Shown here: positions 1-8,906 of the stretch, one piece after another
Layout of the letters: each line of letters opens with the position of its first letter
Numbering within the stretch: the first letter of the stretch is position 1
Notes under the pieces: model-generated
Databases searched by the model: none
The model's input: the letters and a program-made list of their open reading frames with translations, nothing else
What the model was told of the DNA's origin: nothing
Assembly (NCBI RefSeq): GCF_017875955.1
Contig: NZ_JAGINK010000001.1
Span: 935,001-999,000 of the forward strand
DNA from: Pseudomonas sp. BP8
GTDB taxonomy: Bacteria; Pseudomonadota; Gammaproteobacteria; Pseudomonadales; Pseudomonadaceae
DNA length: 64,000 bases
Reading direction: 5' to 3'
Program-made: the position numbers and the translations under genes

Positions 1-418
1 GGAAGTACGCCAGTTGGCGCAGCAGGTCAGCCTGCAGGCTATCCAGACGCGGGCGGATGGTTTTCTGCAAGTCGTGGCGCGGCAGGTCTGGCGCCTGGCC
101 GACCAGGTGCCACTGCGAGAGCAGCGAGTACTGGATCAGTTTATTGGCTTCGATCTGGTCCTTGAAAAACGTGGCGGCCAGGTCCGGGCTTAATTGATAG
201 GCGGGTGCTGCGAGCCTCACAGCGGCAACGATCGAGTGTTCGCGCTCAGTCGCCTGCACCGGTTGCTGGCTATCCCACTTATGCAGGGCCACGACGTCAG
301 CGGTCGCCAGGCGGCGCTCGATGAGGTTGAGCAAGTGCAGGAGGGTGGGGTCGGTGGGGGCAGCGGCGCAGCCATTCAGGCCAAAGACGCAAAAAAGAAC
401 AAGCGGGGCGAGGCGCAT
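1..418 (-). CDS. Secreted chorismate mutase (AroQ-gamma type), 3' end outside window
   Basis: Reading the minus strand from the ATG at 418 gives an open frame running off the left edge (139 residues visible). It starts with a short hydrophobic signal (MRLAPLVLFCVFGLNGC) whose cysteine could be a lipid-attachment site, so export to the periplasm is likely. The mature part contains the helical stretch FFKDQIEANKLIQYSLLSQW, which closely resembles the active-site helix of monofunctional exported chorismate mutases (conserved Arg/Lys-Asp-Gln-Ile-Glu-Ala-x-Lys). Such enzymes turn chorismate into prephenate outside the cytoplasm; their purpose there is unclear. A good ribosome binding site (AGGAG) lies 7 bases before the start. 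The C-terminus is missing, so the length cannot be compared with the family. The family call is from motif memory, not a search. Confidence 0.75.
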   Translation of the reverse strand, partial: MRLAPLVLFCVFGLNGCAAAPTDPTLLHLLNLIERRLATADVVALHKWDSQQPVQATEREHSIVAAVRLAAPAYQLSPDLAATFFKDQIEANKLIQYSLLSQWHLVGQAPDLPRHDLQKTIRPRLDSLQADLLRQLAYF

Positions 419-511
419 CGGCAGTCTCCTGTTTGAGTGGAGTCTGCGAGTGTGAAGCGCGGCTTTGGGAGTACAAGTCGGACGCTTCCGAAAATCGTGT
501 CTGCCGAAACG

Positions 512-539
512 GAAACGGCCTCCACAGGGAGGCCGTTTC
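512..539 (-). terminator. Rho-independent-type hairpin after glnA
   Basis: A perfect 12-bp inverted repeat (GAAACGGCCTCC and its complement) with a 4-base loop lies 34 bases beyond the glnA stop. The arm ends in a short T-rich stretch on the minus strand. It is the natural end of the glnA transcript and separates it from the chorismate mutase gene. Confidence 0.75.
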
Positions 540-573
540 TGGTTGACGGTCGCGACGCCGGGCGCCGCTTACA

Positions 574-1980
574 TCAGACGCTGTAGTACAGGTCGTATTC
601 CAGCGGGTGAACGAAGGTGCGAACGCGGATTTCTTCTTCCGACTTCAGCTCGATGTAGGCATCGATGAAGTCGTCGGAGAACACGCCGCCCTTGGTCAGG
701 AAGGCACGACCCTTGTCCAGCTCTTCCAGGGCTTCTTTCAGGCTACCGCACACCTGTGGGATTTCCTTGGCCTCTTCAGGCGGCAGGTCGTACAGGTTCT
801 TGTCGGCAGCATCGCCTGGGTGGATCTTGTTCTGGATGCCATCCAGGCCAGCCATCAGCAGTGCGGCGAAGCACAGGTACGGGTTGGCAGCCGGGTCCGG
901 GAAGCGCGCTTCGATACGGCGGGCTTTCGGGCTGGAAACGTAAGGAATACGGATCGAGGCCGAACGGTTACGGGCCGAGTAGGCCAGCATGACCGGCGCT
1001 TCGAAACCTGGTACCAGACGCTTGTAGGAGTTGGTAGCCGGGTTGGTGAAGCCGTTCAGGGCCTTACCGTGCTTGATGATACCGCCGATGAAGTACAGGG
1101 CAGTTTCCGACAGGCCGGCATAGCCTTCACCGGCGAAGGTGTTCTTGCCGTCTTTGGCGATCGACATGTGCACGTGCATGCCCGAGCCGTTGTCGCCGTA
1201 CAGCGGCTTCGGCATGAAGGTCGCGGTGCGGCCGTAAGCGTCGGCAACGTTGTGCACGCAGTACTTCAGGGTCTGAACTTCGTCAGCCTTGGCAACCAGG
1301 GTGTTGAACTTGACGCCGATTTCGTTCTGGCCGGCAGTCGCCACTTCGTGGTGGTGAACTTCGACGACCTGGCCCATTTCTTCCAGGGCGTTGCACATTG
1401 CGGTGCGGATTTCGTGGTCGTGGTCGACCGGCGGCAGTGGGAAGTAGCCGCCTTTGACGCCTGGACGGTGGCCTTTGTTGCCGCCTTCGACGTCCTGGTC
1501 GGTCATCCACGAACCTTGTTCGGAGAAGATCTTGAACATCGAACCGGAGATGTCGGACTTGAACTTGACGTCGTCGAAGATGAAGAATTCTGGCTCTGGG
1601 CCAACGAAGACGGTGTCACCGATACCGGTGGTCTTCAGGTACTCTTCGGCGCGACGGGCGATGGCACGTGGGTCGCGGTCGTAGCCTTGCATGGTAGACG
1701 GCTCGATCACGTCGCAGACCAGGATCAGGGTCGGCTCTTCGGTGAACGGGTCCAGCACGGCGGTGCTGTCATCCGGCAGCAGGATCATGTCGGAGGCTTC
1801 GATGCCTTTCCAGCCTTCGATGGAGGAACCATCGAACATCTTGCCTGCTTCGAAGAACTCATCATCCAGCGCATCGCGAGCTGGCATGGTGACGTGTTGC
1901 TGCTTGCCTTTGGTGTCCGTGAAACGCAGATCAATCCACTTGACGTCATGATCTTTGATGAGCTGAACCGACTTCGACAT
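574..1980 (-). CDS. glnA: Glutamine synthetase type I
   Basis: This 468-residue protein condenses ammonia and glutamate to glutamine at the cost of ATP and is the main ammonium-assimilating enzyme. The N-terminal beta-grasp segment ([20 protein letters not shown]) is followed by the catalytic domain with GSSIEGW, the [11 protein letters not shown]/metal loop and NRSASIRIP. Tyr397 lies in NLYDLPPEE, the canonical adenylylation site, so activity is probably controlled by GlnE. The length matches the family. An upstream in-frame methionine exists, but the start at 1980 has a strong GGAGG five bases before it and matches family N-termini. A sigma-54 promoter and an NtrC-type site lie upstream, so expression should rise under nitrogen limitation. 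A terminator follows the gene. Confidence 0.98.
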   Translation of the reverse strand: MSKSVQLIKDHDVKWIDLRFTDTKGKQQHVTMPARDALDDEFFEAGKMFDGSSIEGWKGIEASDMILLPDDSTAVLDPFTEEPTLILVCDVIEPSTMQGYDRDPRAIARRAEEYLKTTGIGDTVFVGPEPEFFIFDDVKFKSDISGSMFKIFSEQGSWMTDQDVEGGNKGHRPGVKGGYFPLPPVDHDHEIRTAMCNALEEMGQVVEVHHHEVATAGQNEIGVKFNTLVAKADEVQTLKYCVHNVADAYGRTATFMPKPLYGDNGSGMHVHMSIAKDGKNTFAGEGYAGLSETALYFIGGIIKHGKALNGFTNPATNSYKRLVPGFEAPVMLAYSARNRSASIRIPYVSSPKARRIEARFPDPAANPYLCFAALLMAGLDGIQNKIHPGDAADKNLYDLPPEEAKEIPQVCGSLKEALEELDKGRAFLTKGGVFSDDFIDAYIELKSEEEIRVRTFVHPLEYDLYYSV

Positions 1981-2079
1981 GTTGTCCTCCGGATGGTCTA
2001 GAGCGCGGTAGGCCGCTGCCCTGGAAAAAGGGTGTCGCCGGGCGCGCATAGTCGGCCAAGCTTACCTGCCTCACAAGGG

Positions 2080-2095
2080 AGCAAATTGCATGCCA
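2080..2095 (-). promoter_or_regulatory. Sigma-54 promoter of glnA
   Basis: On the minus strand the sequence TGGCATGCAATTTGCT has the invariant GG and GC separated by exactly 10 bases and matches the -24/-12 consensus TGGCAC-N5-TTGCW at nearly all positions. It lies about 100 bases upstream of the glnA start codon. Nitrogen-regulated glnA promoters commonly use RpoN, so the context supports the call. Confidence 0.85.
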
Positions 2096-2200
2096 GTGCC
2101 CGAAAATGGCGAACACAGGACAAAAGCAGGCGTTTGCGGGCAGATTGCCGACGGCTTACGGCGAAAAACGCACTTATAAGATGCAGGAATTAACTTGCTG

Positions 2201-2215
2201 GCACCATTATGGTGC
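2201..2215. promoter_or_regulatory. NtrC-type enhancer site upstream of glnA
   Basis: GCACC-attat-GGTGC is a perfect 5+5 dyad that matches the core of the NtrC operator (TGCACC-N5-GGTGCA). It sits about 110 bases upstream of the sigma-54 promoter, a normal distance for an enhancer. A looser half-site (GTGCA) follows around 2230. Confidence 0.8.
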
Positions 2216-2298
2216 GTCTATCGGTTTTTGTGCATTGTTTAAGGGCTTCTTCGCAGTTCAATCGCATAGCCACAAGATTAAGGGCTGGAAAATCCCCT

Positions 2299-2329
2299 GC
2301 AGGAGCGGGCTTGCCCCGCGAAGAGGCCG
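2299..2329. repeat. Single REP element
   Basis: This is a lone copy of the family-A REP (GAGCGGGCTTGCCCCGCGAA core followed by GAGGCC) between the divergent glnA and thiI genes. It has no inverted partner here, unlike most copies in the window. The remainder of the 459-bp glnA-thiI gap holds the glnA control region on one side and the thiI promoter on the other. Confidence 0.85.
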
Positions 2330-2365
2330 CCGCTGACGCCCCGCAAACCTTTCTGTACAAAAGTT

Positions 2366-2395
2366 GGTCAAATCCTGAGCAATTTCCGCTATAAT
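2366..2395 (+). promoter_or_regulatory. Probable sigma-70 promoter of thiI
   Basis: A perfect TATAAT at 2390-2395 lies 45 bases before the thiI start. A weak -35 candidate (GGTCAA, 2366-2371) sits 18 bases upstream; TTGGTC at 2364 would be 20 bases away. The -10 is convincing, the -35 is not. Confidence 0.55.
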
Positions 2396-2439
2396 TCGCG
2401 CCCCTCATTTTCGGCAGGCCCTGGGCGCGCTGTTTACCC

Positions 2440-3894
2440 ATGAAACTTATCGTCAAAGTCTTCCCAGAAATCACCATCAAGAGCCGGCCGGTGCGCAAGC
2501 GCTTCATCCGTCAGCTCGCGAAGAACATTCGCAATGTGCTCAAGGATGTCGATCCTGAGCTGAAGGTTGATGGTGTCTGGGACAATCTCGAAGTGGTTAC
2601 CCGCGTCGAAGACGAGAAGCTTCAGCGCGAGATGATCGAGCGCCTCTCGTGCATGCCGGGGATCACCCACTTCCTGCAGGTCGAGGAGTACCCGCTGGGC
2701 GACTTCGACGACATCGTCGCCAAGTGCCGCGAGCACTTCGGCCACCTGCTGGCCGGCAAGCGCTTCGCCGTGCGCTGCAAGCGCGGCGGCCACCACGACT
2801 TCACCTCGATGGACGTCGACCGCTACGTCGGCAGCCAACTGCGTCAGCAGTGTGGCGCCGCTGGCATCGACCTGAAGACGCCTGAGGTCATGGTCCGCAT
2901 CGAGATCCGCGACCAGCGCCTGTTCGTGATCCACAACCAGCATCAGGGCATTGGCGGCTACCCGTTGGGCGCCCTGGAGCAGACCCTGGTGCTGATGTCG
3001 GGTGGCTTTGACTCAACCGTCGCCGCCTATCAGATGATGCGCCGCGGTCTGATGACCCACTTCTGCTTCTTCAACCTCGGTGGCCGTGCCCATGAGCTGG
3101 GGGTGATGGAAGTCGCCCACTACCTGTGGAAGAAATACGGCAGCAGTCAGCGCGTACTGTTCATCAGCGTGCCGTTCGAAGAAGTGGTCGGCGAGATCCT
3201 CGGCAAGGTCGACAACAGTTATATGGGCGTCACCCTCAAGCGCATGATGCTGCGGGCCTCGGCAAACATCGCCGACCGCCTGCAGATCGATGCCCTGGTG
3301 ACCGGCGAGGCGATCTCCCAGGTTTCCAGCCAGACGCTGCCGAACCTGGCCGTTATTGACCAAGCCACCGAAAAGCTCGTGCTGCGCCCGCTGCTGGCCA
3401 GCCACAAGCAGGATATTATCGATACCGCTTATCAGATCGGCACCGCCGAGTTTGCCAAGCACATGCCAGAATACTGCGGCGTGATCTCCGTGAACCCGAC
3501 CACCTGTGCCAAACCGCACCGGGTTGCCCACGAAGAGAAACAGTTCGACATGCAAGTGCTTGAGCGCGCCCTTGAGCGTGCCCGCTTCATTTCGATCGAC
3601 AATGTTATCGACGAGTTGGGCCAGGACATTCAGGTCGAGGAAGTGGCAGAAGCCCTGCCTGGCCAGATCGTCATCGACATTCGCCACCCCGATGCCCAGG
3701 AAGACGAACCCCTGGTGATCGACGGTATCGACGTCCAGGTCATGCCTTTCTATGCCATCAACAGCCGTTTCAAGCAGCTCGATGGCAACCGTCAGTACCT
3801 TCTTTATTGCGACAAGGGCGTCATGAGTCGCCTGCATGCGCATCACCTGCTCAGTGAGGGACATGCCAATGTGCGTGTTTATCGTCCGGCATAA
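2440..3894 (+). CDS. thiI: tRNA uridine 4-sulfurtransferase ThiI
   Basis: ThiI adenylates tRNA U8 and transfers sulfur to make 4-thiouridine; in many bacteria it also supplies sulfur for thiamine thiazole synthesis. The 484 residues show the usual order: N-terminal ferredoxin-like and THUMP domains (about 1-170), a PP-loop ATP pyrophosphatase ([13 protein letters not shown], about 180-190), and a C-terminal rhodanese domain with Cys457 in YCDKGVMS, the persulfide-carrying residue. The rhodanese domain makes this the long, enterobacterial-type form. The gene is monocistronic in appearance, divergent from glnA. The ATG at 2440 lacks a strong Shine-Dalgarno sequence but matches the family N-terminus ([20 protein letters not shown]). 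Confidence 0.97.
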   Translation: MKLIVKVFPEITIKSRPVRKRFIRQLAKNIRNVLKDVDPELKVDGVWDNLEVVTRVEDEKLQREMIERLSCMPGITHFLQVEEYPLGDFDDIVAKCREHFGHLLAGKRFAVRCKRGGHHDFTSMDVDRYVGSQLRQQCGAAGIDLKTPEVMVRIEIRDQRLFVIHNQHQGIGGYPLGALEQTLVLMSGGFDSTVAAYQMMRRGLMTHFCFFNLGGRAHELGVMEVAHYLWKKYGSSQRVLFISVPFEEVVGEILGKVDNSYMGVTLKRMMLRASANIADRLQIDALVTGEAISQVSSQTLPNLAVIDQATEKLVLRPLLASHKQDIIDTAYQIGTAEFAKHMPEYCGVISVNPTTCAKPHRVAHEEKQFDMQVLERALERARFISIDNVIDELGQDIQVEEVAEALPGQIVIDIRHPDAQEDEPLVIDGIDVQVMPFYAINSRFKQLDGNRQYLLYCDKGVMSRLHAHHLLSEGHANVRVYRPA

Positions 3895-3908
3895 GACGCC
3901 AGGGCTGT

Positions 3909-3928
3909 ATGGCGGCAGCATCCGCCAT
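3909..3928. repeat. Inverted repeat between thiI and typA
   Basis: ATGGCGG and CCGCCAT form a 7-bp stem with outer GGGC/GCCC pairing, 15 bases after the thiI stop. There is no T tract, so it may be an mRNA 3'-end stabiliser rather than an intrinsic terminator. Confidence 0.4.
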
Positions 3929-4021
3929 CGCCCTCCCGACCAATGGGCCCGCTGAGCCTTTTACCTTCATATTGGCCGCCTAGACTGGGCGGCAACCGAA
4001 TCCTCTGATCGAGATACATTT

Positions 4022-5842
4022 GTGATCGAAAATCTGCGTAACATCGCCATCATCGCCCACGTTGACCATGGTAAAACCACCCTGGTCGACAAACTCCTGC
4101 GTCAATCCGGCACCCTCGAGCGTAACGAGCTCAACGACGAGCGTGTAATGGACTCGAACGACCAGGAAAAAGAGCGCGGCATTACCATTCTGGCGAAAAA
4201 CACCGCCATCAACTGGAATGGCTACCACATCAACATCGTCGACACCCCCGGCCACGCCGACTTCGGTGGCGAAGTTGAACGTGTAATGTCGATGGTTGAC
4301 TCGGTGCTGCTGCTGGTCGACGCCCAGGACGGCCCGATGCCGCAAACCCGCTTCGTGACCAAGAAGGCTTTCGAAGCTGGCCTGAAGCCGATCGTCGTGA
4401 TCAACAAGGTTGACCGTCCGGGCGCGCGTCCTGACTGGGTTCTGGACCAGATCTTCGACCTGTTCGACAACCTCGGCGCCACCGACGAGCAGCTGGACTT
4501 CAAAGTCGTCTACGCCTCGGCCCTGAACGGCATTGCCGGTCTGGACCACGCTGAAATGGCTGAAGACATGACCCCGCTGTACCAGTCGATCGTCGACAAC
4601 GTTCCAGCACCTGCTGTTGACCGTGACGGTCCGTTCCAGATGCAGATCTCCGCTCTGGACTACAACAGCTTCCTCGGTGTTATCGGCGTTGGCCGTATCG
4701 CCCGTGGTCGCGTCAAGCCGAACACCCCGGTTGTTGCCATCGACGTCGACGGCAAGAAGCGTAACGGCCGTATCCTCAAGCTGATGGGTCACCACGGTCT
4801 GCACCGCGTTGACGTCGAAGAAGCCCAGGCTGGCGACATCGTCTGCATCAGCGGCTTCGAAGAGCTGTTCATCTCCGACACCCTGTGCTCCCCGGACGCA
4901 GTTGAGGCGATGAAGCCACTGACCGTCGACGAGCCGACCGTTTCCATGACCTTCCAGGTCAACGATTCGCCGTTCTGCGGTAAAGAAGGCAAGTTCGTGA
5001 CTTCCCGTAACATCAAGGAACGTCTGGACAAAGAGCTGCTGTACAACGTTGCACTGCGCGTTGAAGAAGGCGACTCGGCTGACAAGTTCAAGGTTTCCGG
5101 CCGTGGTGAACTGCACCTGTCGGTTTTGATCGAAACCATGCGTCGCGAAGGCTTCGAGATGGCTGTAGGCCGTCCTGAAGTGATCATCCGCGAAGTTGGC
5201 GGCGTGAAGCAGGAACCGTTCGAGAACGTCACCATCGACATCCCTGAAGATTCGCAGGGCAAGGTCATGGAAGAAATGGGTCTGCGTAAAGGCGACCTGA
5301 CCAACATGGTGCCGGATGGCAAGGGCCGTGTTCGTCTGGAATACAACATTCCAGCCCGTGGTCTGATCGGTTTCCGTAACCAGTTCCTGACCCTGACCAA
5401 CGGTGCAGGCATCCTGACCTCGATCTTCGATCGCTACGACACCATGAAGTCCGGCCACATGTCCGGCCGTCAGAACGGTGTACTGGTTTCGGTCGAGACC
5501 GGCAAGGCCCTGACCTACTCGCTGGAAACCCTGCAGGCGCGCGGCAAGCTGTTCGTCGAGCACGGCCAGGAGATCTACAACGGTCAGCTGGTTGGTCTGA
5601 ACAGCCGCGACAACGATCTGGGCGTCAACCCAACCAAAGGCAAGAAGCTCGACAACATGCGTGCTTCGGGCAAAGACGAAACCATCGCGCTGGTTCCGCC
5701 TGTTCGCTTCACTCTGGAACAGGCCCTGGAATTCATCCAGGACGACGAGCTGTGCGAAGTCACGCCTAAGTCGATCCGTCTGCGCAAGAAGATCCTGGAC
5801 GAAGGCGAGCGTACCCGCGCTGCCAAGAAATCCAAGAACTGA
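4022..5842 (+). CDS. typA: Translational GTPase TypA/BipA
   Basis: This 606-residue ribosome-associated GTPase of the EF-G-like family is needed for stress and low-temperature growth and 50S assembly. Visible motifs are the G1 loop [15 protein letters not shown], the G3 motif [14 protein letters not shown] and G4 NKVD in the first 140 residues, then the beta-barrel, EF-G III/V-like domains and the BipA-specific C-terminal domain ending in a Lys-rich tail. The length is normal. The start is GTG at 4022, since the next residues ([16 protein letters not shown]) match family N-termini. A strong intrinsic terminator follows immediately. Confidence 0.97.
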   Translation: MIENLRNIAIIAHVDHGKTTLVDKLLRQSGTLERNELNDERVMDSNDQEKERGITILAKNTAINWNGYHINIVDTPGHADFGGEVERVMSMVDSVLLLVDAQDGPMPQTRFVTKKAFEAGLKPIVVINKVDRPGARPDWVLDQIFDLFDNLGATDEQLDFKVVYASALNGIAGLDHAEMAEDMTPLYQSIVDNVPAPAVDRDGPFQMQISALDYNSFLGVIGVGRIARGRVKPNTPVVAIDVDGKKRNGRILKLMGHHGLHRVDVEEAQAGDIVCISGFEELFISDTLCSPDAVEAMKPLTVDEPTVSMTFQVNDSPFCGKEGKFVTSRNIKERLDKELLYNVALRVEEGDSADKFKVSGRGELHLSVLIETMRREGFEMAVGRPEVIIREVGGVKQEPFENVTIDIPEDSQGKVMEEMGLRKGDLTNMVPDGKGRVRLEYNIPARGLIGFRNQFLTLTNGAGILTSIFDRYDTMKSGHMSGRQNGVLVSVETGKALTYSLETLQARGKLFVEHGQEIYNGQLVGLNSRDNDLGVNPTKGKKLDNMRASGKDETIALVPPVRFTLEQALEFIQDDELCEVTPKSIRLRKKILDEGERTRAAKKSKN

Positions 5843-5862
5843 GTTAGCTCAGGCTGAATGAG

Positions 5863-5899
5863 AAACGCCCCTGGTCGCGAGACCGGGGGCGTTTTTTTT
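5863..5899 (+). terminator. Intrinsic terminator of typA
   Basis: AAACGCCCCTGGTC pairs with GACCGGGGGCGTTT around a GCGA tetraloop and is followed by a run of eight T's. It lies 20 bases after the typA stop codon and is a textbook Rho-independent terminator. Confidence 0.93.
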
Positions 5900-5934
5900 G
5901 GGGTTGTTTCCGGATCGCCGGGGGATGGTTTGGG

Positions 5935-6018
5935 TTGGGCTTGGGCTTGTGGGCTGTGGGTTTATCCATTTGATGGGGTGGCGCTGCTGGCCCCTTCCGC
6001 CCTTACGGCGGGTCACTT
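5935..6018 (+). repeat. Left arm (outer part) of a large inverted repeat, 5' exon of the group II intron
   Basis: From about 5935 the sequence matches, in reverse orientation and at high identity, the segment near 8401-8480. The shared stretch includes CCCCTTCCGCCCTTACGGCG, whose CCGCC/GGCGG forms a small hairpin just before the intron insertion point. The arm is cut at GGTCACTT and resumes after the intron at 7850. No coding potential was recognised. Confidence 0.75.
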
Positions 6019-7849
6019 GTGCGCCCGGCATGGGCGCCATCCTGGAGGTGCAAGTCCTCCCGCGAGCTGGCCACAGCGAGCGAAGCGAAGCGCAACTGCA
6101 GAAGGGCGACCGACTGTGGGGAGGAAGCGTGGAGCATAAACCTTGAGCCGAGGTACACGAATCGCATCTGAGGCGTATTCGGTCAGGGCGAGCAGCCAAG
6201 TGCCTGCGAAGCTCTTGTGGCCTAAAGGCCGGATACGTAAATGCGGCGGTTGTGAGGTGAAGGATGGCGTTCTTACCCGGGGAGATCTCGCCTTGTGTCC
6301 GAAAGGACGACGGTGTGAGCCGGAGCGAGAAGTCAGCAGAGGTCGTAGTAGCTGTTTAACAGCGAAGGGCCGAACGAGAAGGAAAGTGGTTTGACATGAA
6401 GATACAGCCGGCCGTGCAACAGATGCCTGGTAACTCGGGGCGGGAGTCGACGAAGAGGGGTGAATCCCTGGCGCGCGGCTCCAGCGTTGAAGCTGGCTGT
6501 CCGCGACATGATCCAAACCCCACAGATGGAGGGCTGCTGCAAGCAGCCCTGACCAGAGAAAATCTATTGCTTGCACTCAAGCGGGTGCGTTCGAACAAAG
6601 GTGTTGCAGGTGTAGACGGTCTCACGATCGACGAAACCGTAGAGCACCTGAAAACGGCGTGGCCGCTGATCCGTCGGCAACTGCTGGCGGGTGAATACCG
6701 GCCAGCGCCGGTGCGTAGGGTATTGATCCCAAAGCCGGGCGGTGGCGAGCGTAAGCTCGGTATACCGACGGTCACGGACAGGGTCATCCAGCAGGCGCTG
6801 CTGCAGGTCCTCCAGCCTTTGCTGGATCCTGGTTTCAGTGAGCACAGCTATGGTTTTCGCCCCGGTCGCAACGCGCACCAAGCTGTTTTGGCCGCGCAGC
6901 AACACATCCATTCGGGGTGTGGAATCGTGGTGGACGTGGACCTTGAGCAGTTTTTCGACTGCGTCCAGCATGACTTGCTGATCGCCCGGCTGAGCAGGAC
7001 GGTGACTGATCGTGGCGTACTGCGCCTGATCCGTGCCTACCTGAACTGCGGGACGCTGATCGGCCAGGACATAGTGGTGGACCGACAGGGGACGCCGCAA
7101 GGCGGTCCGCTTTCACCCCTGTTGGCGAACGTGGTGCTGGATGAGGTGGACAAGGAGCTGGAGCGACGGGGTCATCGCTTCGTCAGGTATGCGGATGATG
7201 CCAACGTTTACGTTCGAAGCCCCAAAGCCGGCTTGCGGGTGATGGCACTGCTCCGACGCCTTTACGGTCGTCTTGGGCTGCGGGTGAACGAAGGCAAAAG
7301 CGCGGTTGGCAGTGCGTTTGGTCGAAAGTTTCTGGGGTACGGCTTCTGGCTGTCAGCGCAAGGCAAGATCAGACGCTGGGCAACAACCAAGGCGTTACAG
7401 ACCTTCAAACAACGGATCCGGGGGTTGACCAAACGTAATGGTGGTCGAAGTCTGGAGCAGGTGATTGAGGGGTTGAGACCTTACCTACTGGGCTGGAAAG
7501 CGTACTTCGGCTTGTCGCAAACCACCGCGATGTGGAGGCGTTTGGACGGGTGGATACGACGAAGGCTCAGGGCGATCCAGCTCAAGCAATGGAGAACCGG
7601 CAGAACGATCTATCGTGAAGTGCGCAAGATGGGCGCCAGCCCCAAGTTGGCTGCACAGACTGCGGCGCAGAGCCATAGGGTATGGCATAACAGTGCCGGC
7701 CTGATTCATGGCGTACTGACGGTTGCCTGGTTTGACCGGATGGGGTTACCCCGCCTGATCTGATCTGGAGTTCTCGAACCGCCCGGTGCGGACCCGCATG
7801 CCGGGTGGTGTGGCAGGGGCGCGGCTAGAGGGCTGCCCCCTATGCCGAT
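6019..7849 (+). mobile_element. Group II intron, complete (ribozyme plus maturase gene)
   Basis: The element starts with GTGCG, the usual group II 5' end. Domain V is recognisable at about 7776-7811 (ACCGCCCGG paired with CCGGGTGGT). Domain VI spans about 7812-7847 with an unpaired A at 7842, seven bases before the end, as expected for a branch point. The last two bases AT fit the AY 3' end. Removing 6019-7849 rejoins a repeat that is intact in the inverted copy at 8357-8480, which independently supports both boundaries (the T run would be 7 instead of 6). CACTT just before the intron can pair with AAGTG at 6198-6202 (candidate IBS1/EBS1). Insertion behind a hairpin, a CGC-like triad and a maturase without endonuclease domain suggest class IIC, an inference. 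Confidence 0.88.
6396..7763 (+). CDS. ltrA: Group II intron reverse transcriptase/maturase
   Basis: This 455-residue intron-encoded protein should assist splicing of its own intron and copy it into DNA at new sites. The RT domain shows LTRENLLLALKRVRSNKGVAG (RT0/1), KPGGGERKLGIPTVTDRVIQ, YGFRPGRNAHQAV, the GTPQGGPLSPLLANV block and the catalytic YADD (FVRYADDANVYV). The maturase (X) domain follows with GLRPYLLGWKAYFGL. The chain ends at PRLI with no C-terminal HNH endonuclease, so target cleavage would need nicks or replication forks. The frame is uninterrupted and all three catalytic aspartates appear present, so it may still be active. It sits in domain IV and stops just before domain V. 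The ATG at 6396 follows a GGAAAG-type ribosome site. Confidence 0.95.
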   Translation: MKIQPAVQQMPGNSGRESTKRGESLARGSSVEAGCPRHDPNPTDGGLLQAALTRENLLLALKRVRSNKGVAGVDGLTIDETVEHLKTAWPLIRRQLLAGEYRPAPVRRVLIPKPGGGERKLGIPTVTDRVIQQALLQVLQPLLDPGFSEHSYGFRPGRNAHQAVLAAQQHIHSGCGIVVDVDLEQFFDCVQHDLLIARLSRTVTDRGVLRLIRAYLNCGTLIGQDIVVDRQGTPQGGPLSPLLANVVLDEVDKELERRGHRFVRYADDANVYVRSPKAGLRVMALLRRLYGRLGLRVNEGKSAVGSAFGRKFLGYGFWLSAQGKIRRWATTKALQTFKQRIRGLTKRNGGRSLEQVIEGLRPYLLGWKAYFGLSQTTAMWRRLDGWIRRRLRAIQLKQWRTGRTIYREVRKMGASPKLAAQTAAQSHRVWHNSAGLIHGVLTVAWFDRMGLPRLI

Positions 7850-7900
7850 TTTTTCTTGGAAAAAAGTAACCAAAAACCGCTTGCTCCTGCATCCGGCCCC
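7850..7900 (+). repeat. Left arm (inner part) of the large inverted repeat, 3' exon of the intron
   Basis: Starting at the 3' splice site the sequence continues the interrupted arm: a T run, CTTGG, an A run, GTAACC, AAAAACCGC. It mirrors 8357-8408. Within the arm the T run and A run themselves make a small terminator-like palindrome around CTTGG. Confidence 0.75.
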
Positions 7901-8181
7901 TACGCTGCGCTACGGGGTTCCCTCGCTCCGGTCTTGCTCCGGGAGGACCGCGCTGTACGGCCCATCCTGGGCCTCAGCGCTTTCCGGCCATCCATGGCCT
8001 CCACCTCCCTGCGCAAGACCTCCACTCGGCCTCCTGAAGTCGCTGGTAGATCAAGAGCAAGATCAAGATCAACAGCCAGGGCAACGGCTGGCGAATCGCT
8101 GCGCTCTCGCTTTGTTTGTTTACGAGCGGATTTGTGGGGTGGCTGGCAGGGCTGCGCCCTGCGATTTGCATTGGCAGTACC
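7901..8181. other. Non-coding spacer between the arms of the inverted repeat
   Basis: This stretch is rich in short dyads (for example CGGTCTTGCTCCGGGAGGACCG near 7930-7951 and GGCCCATCCTGGGCC near 7959) and has no open frame with recognisable content on either strand. Similar sequence is often seen beside the CTTGGAAAAAAGTAACC repeat in Pseudomonas genomes (recalled, not checked). No gene is called. Confidence 0.5.
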
Positions 8182-8277
8182 GGCCTCTTCGCGGGGCAAG
8201 CCCGCTCCTACAGGTATTGCGCAAACTTTGAATTCGGCGCAAATCCTGTAGGAGCGGGCTTGCCCCGCGAAGAGGCC
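8182..8277. repeat. Inverted pair of family-A REPs
   Basis: Two REP copies (GGCCTCTTCGCGGGGCAAGC... and its complement) face each other around a 30-base centre, giving a near-perfect palindrome of about 96 bases. It lies inside the larger inverted repeat of this region. Confidence 0.9.
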
Positions 8278-8356
8278 CGAATAACCACCACCCATGCCAC
8301 TATCAAAAACAACGCCAACCCAGACGCCGCCCGTAACTTCGTGACTTCAGGAGGGC

Positions 8357-8480
8357 CGTATGATGGAGCAGGCGGTTTTTGGTGACTTTTTTCCAAGAAA
8401 AAAGTAACCCGCCGTAAGGGCGGAAGGGGCCAGTGGGGCCACCACATCGAATGGATAAGCCCACAACTCCAAAGCCAAGC
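8357..8480 (-). repeat. Right arm of the large inverted repeat (uninterrupted copy)
   Basis: Read on the minus strand, this copy contains TTATCCATTCGATG, CCCCTTCCGCCCTTACGGCG, GGTTACTTTTTTCTTGG and AAAAAAGTCACCAAAAACCG in one piece. It is the reverse complement of the left arm with the intron removed, differing at scattered positions. It ends about 20 bases from the YkgJ-family gene stop. Confidence 0.75.
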
Positions 8481-8501
8481 CGACAATGGCTAACAATTAA
8501 C

Positions 8502-8906
8502 TCAGCGCGTAGCCGCCTTAGGCTTGTACGCGCAATACCCCGGTCGCGGCCCGACCTTGGGGTGGTTACGACAGGTATCCGGGCGCTTCTCATAAATGGT
8601 GCACAGGCGGCTCTTGCGATCCAGGTACAGGCAATCGTCGTTGCTCATCCGGGTCAGGGTGAAGATCCCCGACTTCTGGTTGAAGCGCTCGATGATGCCG
8701 TCCTTCTGCAGGCGCTTGGCAACATTCTTCGGCGGCTCGTCTTTTTCGAAGTCATCAACCACGCCAATGCGGATGAGGTCTTTGATCTTCACTTCGACGG
8801 GCAGCGTGCAGCAGGTTGAATGACAGCCCCCGCACATATGGCTGGCATAGCGTTGCCAGGTGTCCAGGCGGTCGACTTCGGCCGCGGCAATCAGGGTCGG
8901 TTTCAT
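8502..8906 (-). CDS. YkgJ family cysteine cluster protein
   Basis: This 134-residue protein carries a CxxCxxxCC motif near residue 25 (MCGGCHSTCC) and further cysteines at CLYLD, CTIYE, CRNHP and YCAYK. The spacing is typical of the YkgJ/UPF0153 family, which is thought to bind a metal (zinc or an Fe-S cluster); no reaction is established. I start at MKPTLIAAAEVDRLD because it matches relatives, although no clear ribosome site precedes it; a longer frame begins at 8993. It is transcribed alone, divergent from glgP. Confidence 0.85.
   Translation of the reverse strand: MKPTLIAAAEVDRLDTWQRYASHMCGGCHSTCCTLPVEVKIKDLIRIGVVDDFEKDEPPKNVAKRLQKDGIIERFNQKSGIFTLTRMSNDDCLYLDRKSRLCTIYEKRPDTCRNHPKVGPRPGYCAYKPKAATR

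Noticed and set aside
194-436. 80-residue plus-strand frame near the left edge
   Set aside because: Lies opposite the chorismate mutase frame, which has a signal peptide, family motif and ribosome site.
607-2001. 464-residue open frame opposite glnA
   Set aside because: It is the antisense shadow of glnA caused by high GC third positions; no family-like motifs and no ribosome site.
3980-5563. 527-residue open frame opposite typA
   Set aside because: Shadow of typA; composition rich in Val/Gln/His/Asp typical of reverse-strand artefacts.
8182-8277. Repeats resembling a short CRISPR array
   Set aside because: Only two facing REP copies, no direct repeat-spacer periodicity and no cas genes.
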